This document shows positions 1-9,516 of a stretch of DNA of 64,000 nt, piece after piece (the stretch's first letter is position 1; the number at the start of each line of letters is the position of its first letter). The stretch comes from Microbacterium luteolum. GTDB taxonomy: Bacteria; Actinomycetota; Actinomycetes; Actinomycetales; Microbacteriaceae. Position numbers and translations under genes: made by a program. The notes below the pieces were generated by a model that searched no databases, was not told the origin of the DNA, and was given only the letters and a program-made list of their open reading frames with translations. The DNA is taken from the NCBI RefSeq assembly GCF_039533965.1, contig NZ_BAAAUN010000001.1, positions 372,001-436,000 on the forward strand, written 5' to 3'.

Positions 1-588
1 CTCAACGTGCAGAAAGCGTCGGTCAGCGACATGCTGTCGAACGCCGAGTGCGCATCGATCATCCAGGTGATCGGCGCCGGGTCGGGTCGCACCTTCGACA
101 TCGACTCCGCCCGCTACGGCAAGGTGATCCTGATGAGCGACGCCGACGTCGACGGCGCGCACATCCGCACCCTCCTGCTGACGCTGTTCTTCCGCTACAT
201 GAGGCCGCTGATCGAGGACGGCCGTGTCTTCGCCGCCGTGCCGCCGCTGCATCGGGTCATCGTGATGAACCCCGGCTCGAAGCCGAACGAGACGATCTAC
301 ACCTACAGCGAGCAGGAGATGCACGCGCTGCTGGCGAAGCTCCGCAAGTCGGGCAAGCGCTGGCACGAGCCGATCCAGCGCTACAAGGGCCTCGGTGAGA
401 TGGATGCCGAGCAGCTGGCCAACACGACCATGGACCGTTCCGGGCGCCTGCTGCGCCGGGTGCGCATGGAGGATGCCGAGGCGGCCGGTCGCGTCTTCGA
501 GCTGCTCATGGGCAACGAGGTCGCGCCGCGTCGCGAGTTCATCATCGACTCCTCTGGGCGCCTGTCGCGCGAGGCCATCGACGCCTGA
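1..588 (+). CDS. parE: DNA topoisomerase IV subunit B (ParE-type), 3' fragment
   Basis: This is the C-terminal 195 residues of a type IIA topoisomerase B subunit; the gene enters the window already open, so its start is outside. The TOPRIM metal-binding motif DADVDGAHIRTLLL is visible near residue 45, followed by the RYKGLGEMDAEQL motif typical of GyrB/ParE C-termini. With the A subunit it relaxes and decatenates DNA using ATP. I call it ParE rather than GyrB because a separate A-subunit gene lies nearby at 5870-8311 in convergent orientation, away from any dnaA/recF context. GyrB remains possible from sequence alone. Confidence 0.9.
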   Translation, partial: LNVQKASVSDMLSNAECASIIQVIGAGSGRTFDIDSARYGKVILMSDADVDGAHIRTLLLTLFFRYMRPLIEDGRVFAAVPPLHRVIVMNPGSKPNETIYTYSEQEMHALLAKLRKSGKRWHEPIQRYKGLGEMDAEQLANTTMDRSGRLLRRVRMEDAEAAGRVFELLMGNEVAPRREFIIDSSGRLSREAIDA

Positions 589-593
589 TCGCG

Positions 594-1811
594 TCAGCGG
601 ACGGTCGCGAGAGCTGCCTCGTAGACGCCGAGGAGCGCGGCGCGATGCGTCGTCTGCGCGATCTGCTCGCGATGCGCGGCGGCGGCGGCGCTCAGCCGAG
701 CGACCTGCGCGGGATCGTCGCGCAGGCGCGCCAGGACGGTGGCGAGGCCGGCGGCATCCGGGGTCGGGGTGACGATCCCGCCGCCGGACGGCAGCGTCTC
801 GGCCAGATCGGGGTCCGTGACGACCACGGGGAGGCCGGAGGCGATCGCCTCGAGCAGCACCATGGGCTGATTGTCGAAGTCGAGCGAGCTCGAGACCAGC
901 ACATGCGCCCGATGCATCGCCGCGAGGACTTCGGACTGCGGCACCGGTCCGTGGACCTCGACGCGGCCGTCGGCGATCTGGGCTGCGTGTCGCGATACCG
1001 CGCCTCGGGAGACCCCGTCGCCGTACAGGTGCGCGACGATGCCCGGCACCTGGCCGACGGCGTCGAGGAAGACCTCCGGACGCTTCTCGGGTGACAGCCG
1101 CCCGCACCACATCACCTGCAGGGGCTCACCGGGTCGGATCACGCGCGCTTCGGCATTGCCGATGTCATCCAGGACCGACTGCTCGAGGCCGTTCGACAGC
1201 ACGGTGATCGGGGTGTCCACGCCCTGGGCGAGGAGCTTCTCGGCGAAGTGGGCGGAGGGCACGATCACCTGGTCGGCATGGTTCGCCTGACTGACCATGA
1301 GCCGCCACATCCGCCGGGCCGTCCGCGTGCGGGTGTACGGAGCCGAGGAGTCGACGCGGGCGCGGTCGTGGCTCATCCGCCGCCGGTGCATCCCGGCGAG
1401 CAGCGCCGTGGTCACGCTCGGCAGCGGGAGGACCGAGCGCGTGTAGACGTCGATCCGGCCGTGCATGGTCTGCACGATCGGGATGCCGAGCGCCCTCGCT
1501 GCCTCGAACCCCGCGAGGGCGGCGAACATCTCGGTGTGCACGTGCACGACGTCGACCTCGCGGCTTCGGAGCTCATCCCGCAGGCACGCCGCTGCGGCCG
1601 ACGGCGTCCAGGTGAACGGGTAGCCGTCCGGTGCGAAGCCCCGGGCAGTGGGAAGCCGGACGACCGCGGGGTCGGTGCTCGGCTCGGCGAGCGGGGCGAA
1701 GACCAGCACGTCGTGTCCGTCGCGCTCCAGCTCCTCCTTGTGCGCCTTGATCACCGTCTGCACGCCGCCGAGCGTGGGCAGGTAGTAGTCGGTCACCATG
1801 GCGATGCGCAC
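594..1811 (-). CDS. GT4-family glycosyltransferase
   Basis: A 405-residue retaining glycosyltransferase with the GT-B fold of family GT4. The N-terminus MVTDYYLPTLGGVQ carries the glycine-rich acceptor-domain loop, and the C-terminal donor domain has GRLSPEKRPEVFLDAV near residue 240 and a degenerate EX7E region (DFDNQPMVLLEAIASGLPVV) near residue 320. It probably moves a sugar from a nucleotide donor to a lipid or envelope acceptor in the cytoplasm. The start is GTG, with TAGTCT exactly 6 nt upstream, which suggests a leaderless mRNA. It diverges from the lipid-like cassette starting at 1844 and may glycosylate its product, but that link is inference. The acceptor cannot be read from the sequence. 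Confidence 0.85.
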   Translation of the reverse strand: MRIAMVTDYYLPTLGGVQTVIKAHKEELERDGHDVLVFAPLAEPSTDPAVVRLPTARGFAPDGYPFTWTPSAAAACLRDELRSREVDVVHVHTEMFAALAGFEAARALGIPIVQTMHGRIDVYTRSVLPLPSVTTALLAGMHRRRMSHDRARVDSSAPYTRTRTARRMWRLMVSQANHADQVIVPSAHFAEKLLAQGVDTPITVLSNGLEQSVLDDIGNAEARVIRPGEPLQVMWCGRLSPEKRPEVFLDAVGQVPGIVAHLYGDGVSRGAVSRHAAQIADGRVEVHGPVPQSEVLAAMHRAHVLVSSSLDFDNQPMVLLEAIASGLPVVVTDPDLAETLPSGGGIVTPTPDAAGLATVLARLRDDPAQVARLSAAAAAHREQIAQTTHRAALLGVYEAALATVR

Positions 1812-1817
1812 CCCCTC

Positions 1818-1823
1818 AGACTA
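1818..1823 (-). promoter_or_regulatory. -10 box of leaderless glycosyltransferase promoter
   Basis: TAGTCT read on the minus strand lies 6 nt before the GTG start at 1811, so transcription would begin at or next to the start codon. Confidence 0.5.
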
Positions 1824-1830
1824 GGGCCGC

Positions 1831-1836
1831 TATGGT
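1831..1836 (+). promoter_or_regulatory. -10 box of leaderless SDR cassette promoter
   Basis: TATGGT lies 7 nt before the ATG at 1844. It also contains the alternative in-frame ATG at 1832, which therefore seems less likely to be the true start. Confidence 0.45.
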
Positions 1837-1843
1837 GAAGAGC

Positions 1844-2833
1844 ATGTCCGGAGCCCGTGTGCTGGTGACGGGGGCGAGCGGGTTCCTCGGCGGTCACGTC
1901 GTGCGTGATCTGCGCTCTCACGGGTTCGAGGTCTTCGCCGCCGGGCGCAATGCTGCCGCCCTCGCCGCCGTCGCCGACGGAGAGCACCGCATCATCGGCG
2001 ATCTGGCGTCCCTGGCGTCCGCGGAGCTTCCCGTCGACGCCGTGATCCACTGCGCCGCGCTCTCGACGCCCTGGGGCCCGTGGAGGGCCTTCCTTGAGGC
2101 GAACATCGAGGGGACGGCGCATGTCGTCGAGTTCGCCCGTCGCAACGGCGTGCGAAGGCTCGTGCACGTGTCCTCGCCGAGCGTCTACGCGGCACCGCGT
2201 GATCGCGTCGCCATCCGCGAGGACGACGTGGACACACGCAATCGTCTCAACGGATACATCCGCTCGAAGATCGCCGCCGAGACCCTTCTCCAGGACGCCC
2301 GGCGGGCGGCGGCCTTCCCGGAGCTCGTGATCGTGCGACCCCGGGGGCTGATCGGAGTCGGGGACCCGAGCCTGGTGCCGCGTCTGCTGGACGTGCATCG
2401 TCGCGTCGGGATCCCGCTGTTCGACGGGGGAGGGAACCTGATCGATGTCACGGCCGTCGAGAATGTCGCGACGGCGCTCCGGCTCGCGCTCGATGCCGGC
2501 GATCCCGCGGGTGGCGTGTACAACATCACCAACGACGATCCCCGGCCGTTCCGCGACCTGCTCACGACCCTTCTCGAGCTCATGGGAGAGGTGCCTCGGA
2601 TGCGCCCCATGAACAGACGGTTCGCGTGGATGCTGGCCTCGGCCCTCGAAGCCGTCTGCCGTGTGATCCCCGGTCGCCCGGAACCGCCTCTCACCCGCTA
2701 CACGCTCAGCACGATCGCCTACTCGCAGACTCTCGATCTCACCCGGGCGAAGGCCGAGCTCGGCTACCGGCCGCTCGTGTCGCTCGACGAGGCGCTCGCC
2801 CGTGCGGCCGCCGATCAGAAGGCGCACGCGTGA
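1844..2833 (+). CDS. NAD(P)-dependent extended SDR, OleD / 3beta-HSD-like reductase
   Basis: A 329-residue extended short-chain dehydrogenase/reductase. The Rossmann motif GASGFLGG spans residues 10-17, SSPSVY 110-115 gives the catalytic Ser, and Y138-I-R-S-K142 is the YxxxK motif. The segment VRPRGLIGVGDPSLVPRLL resembles OleD of bacterial head-to-head olefin synthesis and sterol dehydrogenases, which reduce a beta-keto acid or oxidise a hydroxyl. It is the first gene of a four-gene run and overlaps the next gene by the 4 bases GTGA, so translation is coupled. The KAS III-like enzyme downstream could supply a beta-keto substrate. An ordinary nucleotide-sugar epimerase is the main alternative; the missing sugar-binding signatures make it less likely. 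Confidence 0.8.
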   Translation: MSGARVLVTGASGFLGGHVVRDLRSHGFEVFAAGRNAAALAAVADGEHRIIGDLASLASAELPVDAVIHCAALSTPWGPWRAFLEANIEGTAHVVEFARRNGVRRLVHVSSPSVYAAPRDRVAIREDDVDTRNRLNGYIRSKIAAETLLQDARRAAAFPELVIVRPRGLIGVGDPSLVPRLLDVHRRVGIPLFDGGGNLIDVTAVENVATALRLALDAGDPAGGVYNITNDDPRPFRDLLTTLLELMGEVPRMRPMNRRFAWMLASALEAVCRVIPGRPEPPLTRYTLSTIAYSQTLDLTRAKAELGYRPLVSLDEALARAAADQKAHA

Positions 2834-3627
2834 GCGCGCGTCTGCGGCACTACGTCTGCGGGAGCACGGCGCATGATCTCTCCGCCATGTTCCGCGGCGG
2901 CGCGCGCGAGTCGCGCGAGTTCCCCTCCGGCGTGTTCCTGTTCGACGGCTCGGACGGACGGCGCGTGCTCTTCGACACCGGCTATGCCCCCGGCGCCTGG
3001 CGCACGGGGTGGCGGGGTGCGGCCTACCGCCGCCTGCTCCCGCCGAAGGTCGAAGCCGGCGACGACATCGCCCGGCAGCTGGCCGACGACGGCGTCGACC
3101 CGTCGTCCATCACCCACGTCGTGCTCTCCCACCTGCACCCCGACCACATCGGGGGGATCGCGAGGTTCCCCACGGCGACCTTCGTGATGACTCCGGGCCA
3201 GCGGAGTTCGCTGACCGCACCGCGCCTGCGCGCCGGCATCCTCACGGGTCTCCTTCCGGACTGGTTCGACGACGCGACGCGGATCGTGCTCGACGACGAG
3301 GCGTTCCAGGTGATCGATATCGGCGGCATCCCCCTGCGCGGCGCGGATCTCTTCGGCGACGGGTCCTACGTCGTCGTGGATCTTCCCGGCCACGCGGACG
3401 GGCACATCGGCGCGCTGGTGGACGGGCGCGTCCTGCTCGCCGGAGACGCGGCATGGGGGCGGGACCTGCTCGCGGCGACCGCCGACCTCCGCGCGATCCC
3501 TCGGGCCGTGCAGCACGACCACGTCGCCTACCGACGAACGGCCGTGCTCCTGCAGGACGTCGCCGCCGCCGGCATCCGCATCGTCTGCAGTCACGACCCC
3601 CTCGGAGCGAAGGAGCTGCTGGACTGA
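2830..3627 (+). CDS. MBL-fold metallo-hydrolase
   Basis: A 265-residue metallo-beta-lactamase-fold hydrolase starting at GTG 2830, which overlaps the upstream stop. The metal-binding motif HLHPDH is at residues 101-106, with later ligands in PGHADGH (about 190), LLAGDAAWG (about 208) and a C-terminal CSHDP. Such enzymes bind one or two metal ions (usually zinc) and cleave esters, thioesters, lactones or phosphodiesters. No signal peptide is visible, so it is cytoplasmic. In the canonical ole cluster the hydrolase slot is an alpha/beta hydrolase (OleB); here an MBL protein holds that place, which suggests it hydrolyses an acyl-thioester or lactone intermediate. The following gene starts inside its stop codon (TGATG). 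Confidence 0.85.
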   Translation: MSARLRHYVCGSTAHDLSAMFRGGARESREFPSGVFLFDGSDGRRVLFDTGYAPGAWRTGWRGAAYRRLLPPKVEAGDDIARQLADDGVDPSSITHVVLSHLHPDHIGGIARFPTATFVMTPGQRSSLTAPRLRAGILTGLLPDWFDDATRIVLDDEAFQVIDIGGIPLRGADLFGDGSYVVVDLPGHADGHIGALVDGRVLLAGDAAWGRDLLAATADLRAIPRAVQHDHVAYRRTAVLLQDVAAAGIRIVCSHDPLGAKELLD

Positions 3628-4928
3628 TGTCGAGGCTGCGCATCCTGCGGGAATTCGCCGCCGTGCGGTGGGGACGCCCCCTGCGCACGCGCGCGGCTGT
3701 CGAACGGCGCCAGGCGCGTCTCCTGAGGCGTCATCTCCGGTTCCTGCGTCACCGATCGCCGCACTTCCGCCGGCTGCTCGAGACGCACGCCTTCGCCGAG
3801 CTCCCGCTCATGGACAAGAGCGTGATGATGGGCCGCTTCGACGAGATCAACACGGTCGGCGTGCAGCGCGACGAGGCCCTGGCCCTGGCCATCGCGAACG
3901 AGCGGTCCCGCGAGTTCGACGCCGATCTGGGAGAGAACTCCGTCGGCCTCTCCAGCGGCACCAGCGGGCACCGCGGACTCTTCATCGTCAGCCCGCGGGA
4001 ACGGGACGCCTGGGTCGGCACCGTGCTCGCGCGGACGCTGCCGCGCGGGCGGCTCACGGGCCATCGCATCGCCCTTTTCCTGCGCGCGGACAACAGCCTG
4101 TACGAATCGGTCGGCTCGAAGGTGGTCTCGTTCTCCTACTTCGACGTGTACGCCGACATGGACGAGAACATCCGCCGCCTCGAGGCCTATCGGCCCACCA
4201 TCCTCGTCGCACCGCCCTCGGTCCTCCGTCTGATCGCCCGCGCGGCGGACGCCGGGCGCTTCCGCACCGTTCCGCAGAAGGTGTACGCGGTCGCCGAGGT
4301 GCTCGAGATCGCCGACGAGGAACGGATCGCGACGTCGCTGCGGCAGCCGAGGATCCACCAGCTCTATCAGTGCACGGAGGGCTTCCTCGCGCACACCTGC
4401 GAGGCGGGCGTGATCCACCTGAACGAGGACAGCGTCCTCTTCGAGCGCGAGCAGCTCGACGACCAGCGGTTCACGCCTATCGTGACGGATCTCCGCCGCC
4501 GCGCGCAGCCGATCGTGCGCTATCGGCTCGGCGACGTGCTGCGCGCCTGTACGGGCCCGTGCCGGTGCGGGAGCGCCCTCGCGGCGATCGAGCGCATCGA
4601 GGGGCGGGAGGGGGACACTCTGGTGTTCCGCGGGCTCGACGGTCGCCGCGTCCCGGTGTTCGCCGACGTCATGTCGCGCGCGCTGCTCTATGCCGAGGGC
4701 TTCGACGAGTATCGAGTGGTGCAGACGAACGCGTCGCTGCTCGAGATATCCCTGGACGTGCTCGATGATCGGACGATGGGCAGCGTCACCGCCGAGGTGG
4801 ATGCCCTCGCCGAGCGACTGGGTTGCGAGCGGCCGGAGATCGTCTTCCAGCCGTACATGCGGGACGGATCGGTGAAGCTGCGCCGAGTGGCGCGGACCTG
4901 GAGGGGGGATGCCGATGAGGAGCTGTGA
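3627..4928 (+). CDS. CapK/PaaK-like adenylate-forming enzyme (F390 synthetase-related)
   Basis: A 433-residue member of the ANL adenylating superfamily, of the phenylacetate-CoA ligase / CapK / F390-synthetase-related branch. The phosphate-binding P-loop SSGTSGHRG lies near residues 109-117, YQCTEGFLAHTC near 247 and the YRLGDVLR motif near 300, followed by a Cys-rich CTGPCRCG element common in this branch. It should activate a carboxylate with ATP to an acyl-adenylate, then pass it to CoA, to an amine or hydroxyl, or (as OleC does) cyclise it. ATG 3627 overlaps the upstream TGA, so it is translationally coupled. The substrate is unknown; its partners suggest an acyl chain or beta-hydroxy acid. 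Confidence 0.8.
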   Translation: MSRLRILREFAAVRWGRPLRTRAAVERRQARLLRRHLRFLRHRSPHFRRLLETHAFAELPLMDKSVMMGRFDEINTVGVQRDEALALAIANERSREFDADLGENSVGLSSGTSGHRGLFIVSPRERDAWVGTVLARTLPRGRLTGHRIALFLRADNSLYESVGSKVVSFSYFDVYADMDENIRRLEAYRPTILVAPPSVLRLIARAADAGRFRTVPQKVYAVAEVLEIADEERIATSLRQPRIHQLYQCTEGFLAHTCEAGVIHLNEDSVLFEREQLDDQRFTPIVTDLRRRAQPIVRYRLGDVLRACTGPCRCGSALAAIERIEGREGDTLVFRGLDGRRVPVFADVMSRALLYAEGFDEYRVVQTNASLLEISLDVLDDRTMGSVTAEVDALAERLGCERPEIVFQPYMRDGSVKLRRVARTWRGDADEEL

Positions 4929-5847
4929 GATCGTCGGCTGGGGCAGCGTGCTGCCCGAGCGCACCGTGCGTTTCGGCGACGAGGTGCGCTATCGCATCGC
5001 GGACGACATGTCGCATCTGGACATGCTGGCGGCGGCGTGCGAGCGGGCTCTGACGCGCGCCGGTATCGGCATCGACGAGGTGGATCTCGTCCTCGGGGCA
5101 TCGGCGGCCGGCATCCAGCCGATCCCGTGCACGGCGGCACTGGTCCTCGAGCGGCTGACTCTCGAGGGGCATGCTGCGGCATTCGACGTGAACTCGACCT
5201 GCACCAGCTTCATCACCGCGCTCGACGTCGCCTCGCGGTACCTCGATTCCGGCGACCACGACACGATCCTCGTGTTCTCGGGCGATGTCGGGACACGGTT
5301 CCTCAACCCCGACCAGCGGGAGAGCTACGAGCTGTTCAGCGATGCCGCGGCAGCCGTCGTGCTGCGTCGATCGGACGACCCGTCGCGTGGCGTGATCGCC
5401 AGCGCACAGCAGACCTGGCCCGCCTACGCGCACGACACCGAGATCCGCGGCGGACTCTCGCACTCGCCTGCCCAGCTCTACGCGGAGAGCGACCCTGGCG
5501 ACTACCTCTTCGACATGAACGGCCGCCGCGCGCTCCTTGGGATGATGCGCGTGCTGCCCGCATTCTTCGAGCGCTTCCACGAACGCCACGGCATCGACTA
5601 CGACGACGTGGCGCTGTGGGTCCCGCACCAGGCCTCCGCCGCGCTCGGCCCCATGCTCGACCGCCTGGGCATCCCGGTGGATCGCCGCGTCGACGAGGTC
5701 GCGGCGTTCGGGAACATGGTCTCCGCGTCCGTGCCGTTCATGCTCACGCGGGCTCTGGACGCGGGACGAGTGGGCGCCGGCGACACCGTGATCCTGTGCG
5801 GCACCGCCGCCGGGCTCACCGCGAACGTGCTCGCGCTGCGCCTCTGA
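4915..5847 (+). CDS. 3-oxoacyl-ACP synthase III / OleA-like condensing enzyme
   Basis: A 310-residue thiolase-fold condensing enzyme of the KAS III family. The catalytic triad is visible: Cys96 in NSTCTSFI, His in WVPHQASAA and Asn in AAFGNMVSASVP. KAS III/OleA enzymes load an acyl chain on the Cys and condense it with malonyl-ACP or a second acyl-CoA. The start is set at ATG 4915 because a GGAGGGGGG ribosome binding site ends 6 nt before it; the in-frame ATG at 4909 abuts that site. It overlaps the end of the adenylating enzyme gene and closes the cassette. The unlinked location away from fab genes and the OleD-like and ligase partners favour a specialised rather than housekeeping role. Confidence 0.85.
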   Translation: MRSCEIVGWGSVLPERTVRFGDEVRYRIADDMSHLDMLAAACERALTRAGIGIDEVDLVLGASAAGIQPIPCTAALVLERLTLEGHAAAFDVNSTCTSFITALDVASRYLDSGDHDTILVFSGDVGTRFLNPDQRESYELFSDAAAAVVLRRSDDPSRGVIASAQQTWPAYAHDTEIRGGLSHSPAQLYAESDPGDYLFDMNGRRALLGMMRVLPAFFERFHERHGIDYDDVALWVPHQASAALGPMLDRLGIPVDRRVDEVAAFGNMVSASVPFMLTRALDAGRVGAGDTVILCGTAAGLTANVLALRL

Positions 5848-5869
5848 CTTCGGGGACGTCGTCCGTCCG

Positions 5870-8311
5870 TCAGACGATCGTGCGGCCGATGCTGCCGATG
5901 ACCCCGTCGATGGGCTGACCGGAGCCGTCGCGACGCGCTCCGGGCTCCGGGAGCTTGCGCACCGCGCCGGTCGGGTCGACCGCCTGTGCGGGGCTCGGAC
6001 CCACCCAGGCGATCGTGAGCCGGTCCTCGCCCTTCAGGAACGAATGCGCCCGGACACCGCCGGTCGCGCGGCCCTTCGCCGGGTACTCGCTGAACGTCGA
6101 GACCTTCGCCCGCCCCGGGTCGGTGCCCGGCAGGATGCTGTCGCCGCCCGAGACCGTCGCGACGACCGCGTCGGAGCCCGGGGCGACCACGCCGAAGAAG
6201 AGCACGGAGGCGCCGGCGGAGAGCTTGACGCCCGCCATTCCGCCGGCAGGGGCGCCCTGCGGCCGGACCGCGGACGCCGCGAAGTGCAGCAGCTGCGCAT
6301 CGGTCGTCACGAACACGAGTTCGGCGTCGTCCGGCGCCTCGGCCGCGCCGACCACCGTGTCACCGGGCTTCATGCCGATGACGTCGAGCTCGGGACGGAC
6401 CGGGAGGGATGCCGGGACGATGCGCTTGACGGTGCCCTGAGCCGTGCCGAGAGCGATCGGCGTCTCGCTGTCGAAGCGCACGAAGCCGATGATCCGCTCG
6501 TTCTTGGACAGGAGGCCGAGGTAGTCGCGGAGAGGCGTCCCGGCTGCGAGCTGCACGGATGTCGCTGGCACGGACGGGAGATCGACGGGGGAGAAGCGCA
6601 TGACGCGGCCTGCGCTGGTCAGCGCGCCGAGCTCCGCCCGCACCGTGGTCTCGACGGTCGTCAGGATGGCGTCGTGCTTGCTCCGTCGCGCGGGAACGCC
6701 CAGCTCCTGTCCCTCGACGCGGTCGACGCGCACGGCGCGGCCGGTCGTGGAGAGCACGAGCACGGTCGGGGCGTCGGCGATCTGCAGGTCGACGGATCCC
6801 TTCGTGGCACGCGGCTTCGGGGGAGCGGCGTTCATGAGCAGTGTGCGGCGCGGGGTGCCGTAGGCATCGGCGGCGGCGTCCAGCTCGCGTGCGACCACAG
6901 CGCGGAGCAGCACCGGGCTCTCCAGCAGTTCGCGCAGCGCGGCGATCTCCGCGAGCAGGGAGTCGCGTTCCGCCTCCAGCTCGATGCGGGAGAACTTGGT
7001 GAGCCGGCGCAGCCGCAGCTCGAGGATGTACTCGGCCTGCAGCTCGCTCAGATCGAAGACCGAGCGCAGCCGCGCTCGAGCCTGCTCCGAGTCGTCGGAC
7101 GAGCGGATGACCTGGATGACCTCGTCGATGTCGAGGATCGCGATGAGCAGCCCCTCGACGAGGTGCAGGCGCTCCTCACGGCGGGCCAGACGGTAGCGGC
7201 TGCGTCGGGTGATGACCTCGAGGCGGTGGCCGACGTAGACGCTCAGCATCTCCTTGAGGCCGAGCGTGCGCGGCTGGCCGTCGACGAGAGCGACGTTGTT
7301 GATGCTGAAGGAGTCCTCCAGCGGCGTCAGCCGGTAGAGCTGCTCGAGCACGGCGTTCGGGTCGAAGCCCGTCTTGATGCCGATGGCGACGCGCAGACCG
7401 TGGTTGCGGTCGGTGAGGTCGGTGACGTCGCTGATGCCCTGCAGCTTCTTCGCCTGGACCGCGTCGCGGATCTTCTCGATGAGACGCTCGGGGCCCACCA
7501 TGTACGGCAGTTCCGAGACGATGATGCCGGTGCGCCTCGGACCGAGCGGCTCGACCGAGACCTTGCCGCGCACCTTGAGCGCGCCGCGGCCGTTCGTGTA
7601 CGCGTCCTTGACGCCGTCGAGCCCCATCAGGATGCCCCCGGACGGGAAGTCCGGGCCCGGGACGAACTCCATGAGCTCCTCGGTGGTGGCATCCGGGTTC
7701 TCGAGCAGGTGCGTCGCGGCGGCCACGACCTCGATGAGGTTGTGGGGCGCCATGTTGGTCGCCATGCCGACCGCGATGCCGCTGGCGCCGTTGACCAGGA
7801 GGTTCGGGAACGCCGCGGGGAGCACCGCCGGCTGCTGGAACTGACCGTCGTAGTTCGGGATGAAGTCGACGACGTCCTCGTCGAGGTTCTCGGTCAGGGC
7901 CATCGCCGGAGCTGCCAGGCGCGCCTCGGTGTACCGGGCGGCGGCCGGCCCGTCGTCGAGCGAGCCGAAGTTGCCGTGTCCGTCGACCAGCGGTACCCGC
8001 AGCGCCCACTCCTGAGCGAGCCGTACGAGGGCGTCGTAGATCGCGGTGTCGCCGTGGGGGTGCAGCTTTCCCATGACCTCGCCGACGACGCGGGCGCTCT
8101 TGACGTGGCCGCGATCGGGGCGCAGGCCCATCTCGGCCATCTGGTACAGGATTCGACGCTGCACGGGCTTCAGACCGTCGCGCGCGTCGGGCAGGGCGCG
8201 CGAGTAGATCACCGAGTACGCGTACTCGAGGAACGAGCCCTGCATCTCGCTTCCGAGGTCGATGTCCTGGATGCGTTCCTCGACGGGCTCGGGCGGCGGG
8301 GTTTTCGGCAT
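5870..8311 (-). CDS. parC: DNA topoisomerase IV subunit A (ParC-type)
   Basis: An 813-residue type IIA topoisomerase A subunit. The winged-helix catalytic segment AARYTEARL (residues 124-132) contains the Arg126-Tyr127 pair that attacks DNA. The N-terminal block [20 protein letters not shown] is diagnostic, and the C-terminal half carries degenerate beta-pinwheel repeats without a clear GyrA box (QRRGGKG-type), which supports ParC over GyrA. It acts with the B subunit whose end is at 1-588 to decatenate chromosomes. The two genes are convergent and separated by the 5-kb lipid-like cassette. GyrA cannot be fully excluded. Confidence 0.9.
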   Translation of the reverse strand: MPKTPPPEPVEERIQDIDLGSEMQGSFLEYAYSVIYSRALPDARDGLKPVQRRILYQMAEMGLRPDRGHVKSARVVGEVMGKLHPHGDTAIYDALVRLAQEWALRVPLVDGHGNFGSLDDGPAAARYTEARLAAPAMALTENLDEDVVDFIPNYDGQFQQPAVLPAAFPNLLVNGASGIAVGMATNMAPHNLIEVVAAATHLLENPDATTEELMEFVPGPDFPSGGILMGLDGVKDAYTNGRGALKVRGKVSVEPLGPRRTGIIVSELPYMVGPERLIEKIRDAVQAKKLQGISDVTDLTDRNHGLRVAIGIKTGFDPNAVLEQLYRLTPLEDSFSINNVALVDGQPRTLGLKEMLSVYVGHRLEVITRRSRYRLARREERLHLVEGLLIAILDIDEVIQVIRSSDDSEQARARLRSVFDLSELQAEYILELRLRRLTKFSRIELEAERDSLLAEIAALRELLESPVLLRAVVARELDAAADAYGTPRRTLLMNAAPPKPRATKGSVDLQIADAPTVLVLSTTGRAVRVDRVEGQELGVPARRSKHDAILTTVETTVRAELGALTSAGRVMRFSPVDLPSVPATSVQLAAGTPLRDYLGLLSKNERIIGFVRFDSETPIALGTAQGTVKRIVPASLPVRPELDVIGMKPGDTVVGAAEAPDDAELVFVTTDAQLLHFAASAVRPQGAPAGGMAGVKLSAGASVLFFGVVAPGSDAVVATVSGGDSILPGTDPGRAKVSTFSEYPAKGRATGGVRAHSFLKGEDRLTIAWVGPSPAQAVDPTGAVRKLPEPGARRDGSGQPIDGVIGSIGRTIV

Positions 8312-8355
8312 GGACTTCCTGGGGGCGTAGAGGAGCCTGTGTCAGACTGGCTCGG

Positions 8356-9477
8356 ATGTCCTTCATGCTACCGTCCGAGTCGCCCGGTGCCCGGAGCATC
8401 GTCGGGGTGGCGGACGACCTGTTCGCCGCGTTGCGCGGTGAATCCGCCGTGCTGCCGCGCGCGGAATCGGTGGTGCTGGTCGTGATCGACGGCCTCGGTG
8501 CCATCAGCCTCCGCGCGCACGCCGGCCATGCCAGGGCGCTCACGGCGGGGATGGCGAAGCGCGATGTCGCGCATTCGGTCTTCCCCTCGACGACGGCCGC
8601 GGCATTGACGAGCATCGTCACGGGAGTGTGGCCCGGCGAGCACGGTCTCGTCGGATACCGGGTGCTCGACCGGAGCCGTGACGTGCTGGTCAACCAGCTG
8701 AGCGGCTGGGAGACCGACGGGATCGATCCGCTGGTCTGGCAGCCGGCGGAGACGATCTTCGAGCGGGCGACCGCGCGAGGACACGGGAGCTTCGCCGTGG
8801 GCGTCGCCGCCTACGCCCGCAGCGGCTTCACCAGGGCGACGTTGCGCGGGGCCGAGTTCGTCGCCGCCACCACGCCCGCGGATCGCGTGGCGACCGCCTA
8901 CGACCTCGCGCAGCGGCATCCGGGTTCGCTGGTCTACTGCTACCTGCCGGAGGTCGACAAGGCCGGCCACAAGCACGGCGTCGATTCGCCCGAATGGGTG
9001 ACCGCGCTGGAGGACATCGACGCGGCCCTCGCGGTGCGCGCACCGGCGGGAGTCGGCGTGCTCGTCACGTCCGATCACGGGATGGTCGATGTCCCGGCGA
9101 ATCGGCAGGTCGTACTCGAGGAGGAGCATCTCGCCGGCATCCGCCATGTGGGCGGTGAGCCGCGGATGCTGCACGTCTACCTGGAACCGGATGCCGACCG
9201 CGCCGCGGTCACCGCGCGCTGGCGCGCCGATCTGGACGGCGCGGCCGATGTCATCACGCGCGACGAAGCCATCGGACACGGGCTGTTCGGCCCGACGGTC
9301 GGAGCCGCGGCGGCGTCACGGATCGGCGACCTGCTGGTCGTCGCCCGCGGCGCGGGTGCCGTGTACGACGGTACGGCGGCGGATCAGCGCGGCCGAGGGA
9401 TGGTCGGACAGCACGGCGGCCTCACACCGGAGGAACGACAGGTTCCGCTGATCAGGCTCGGTGCCTTCGCCCGCTGA
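8356..9477 (+). CDS. Alkaline phosphatase superfamily protein (nucleotide pyrophosphatase/phosphodiesterase-like)
   Basis: A 373-residue protein of the alkaline phosphatase superfamily, NPP (autotaxin-like) branch. The first metal Asp is in VVIDGLG (about residue 45), the nucleophile Thr is in FPSTTAAALTSIVTG (about 79), and further metal ligands are in EVDKAGHKHG and TSDHGMVDV. Such enzymes hydrolyse phosphodiesters or pyrophosphates with two zinc ions. No signal peptide is evident, so it is probably cytoplasmic. It is divergent from parC with 44 nt between, and followed by convergent sepH. CAGACT lies 7 nt before the ATG, a weak leaderless promoter. The substrate is unknown. Confidence 0.8.
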   Translation: MSFMLPSESPGARSIVGVADDLFAALRGESAVLPRAESVVLVVIDGLGAISLRAHAGHARALTAGMAKRDVAHSVFPSTTAAALTSIVTGVWPGEHGLVGYRVLDRSRDVLVNQLSGWETDGIDPLVWQPAETIFERATARGHGSFAVGVAAYARSGFTRATLRGAEFVAATTPADRVATAYDLAQRHPGSLVYCYLPEVDKAGHKHGVDSPEWVTALEDIDAALAVRAPAGVGVLVTSDHGMVDVPANRQVVLEEEHLAGIRHVGGEPRMLHVYLEPDADRAAVTARWRADLDGAADVITRDEAIGHGLFGPTVGAAAASRIGDLLVVARGAGAVYDGTAADQRGRGMVGQHGGLTPEERQVPLIRLGAFAR

Positions 9478-9516
9478 GGCCTGTGCTCCTCGTCGGGGCT
9501 CTTCGTCCGTGCGGGT

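Noticed and set aside
6044..8485. An 813-codon plus-strand frame opposite parC, and a 734-codon frame opposite fadB (26160-28364)
   Set aside because: Both mirror strong conserved genes and show the composition typical of antisense frames in high-GC genomes.
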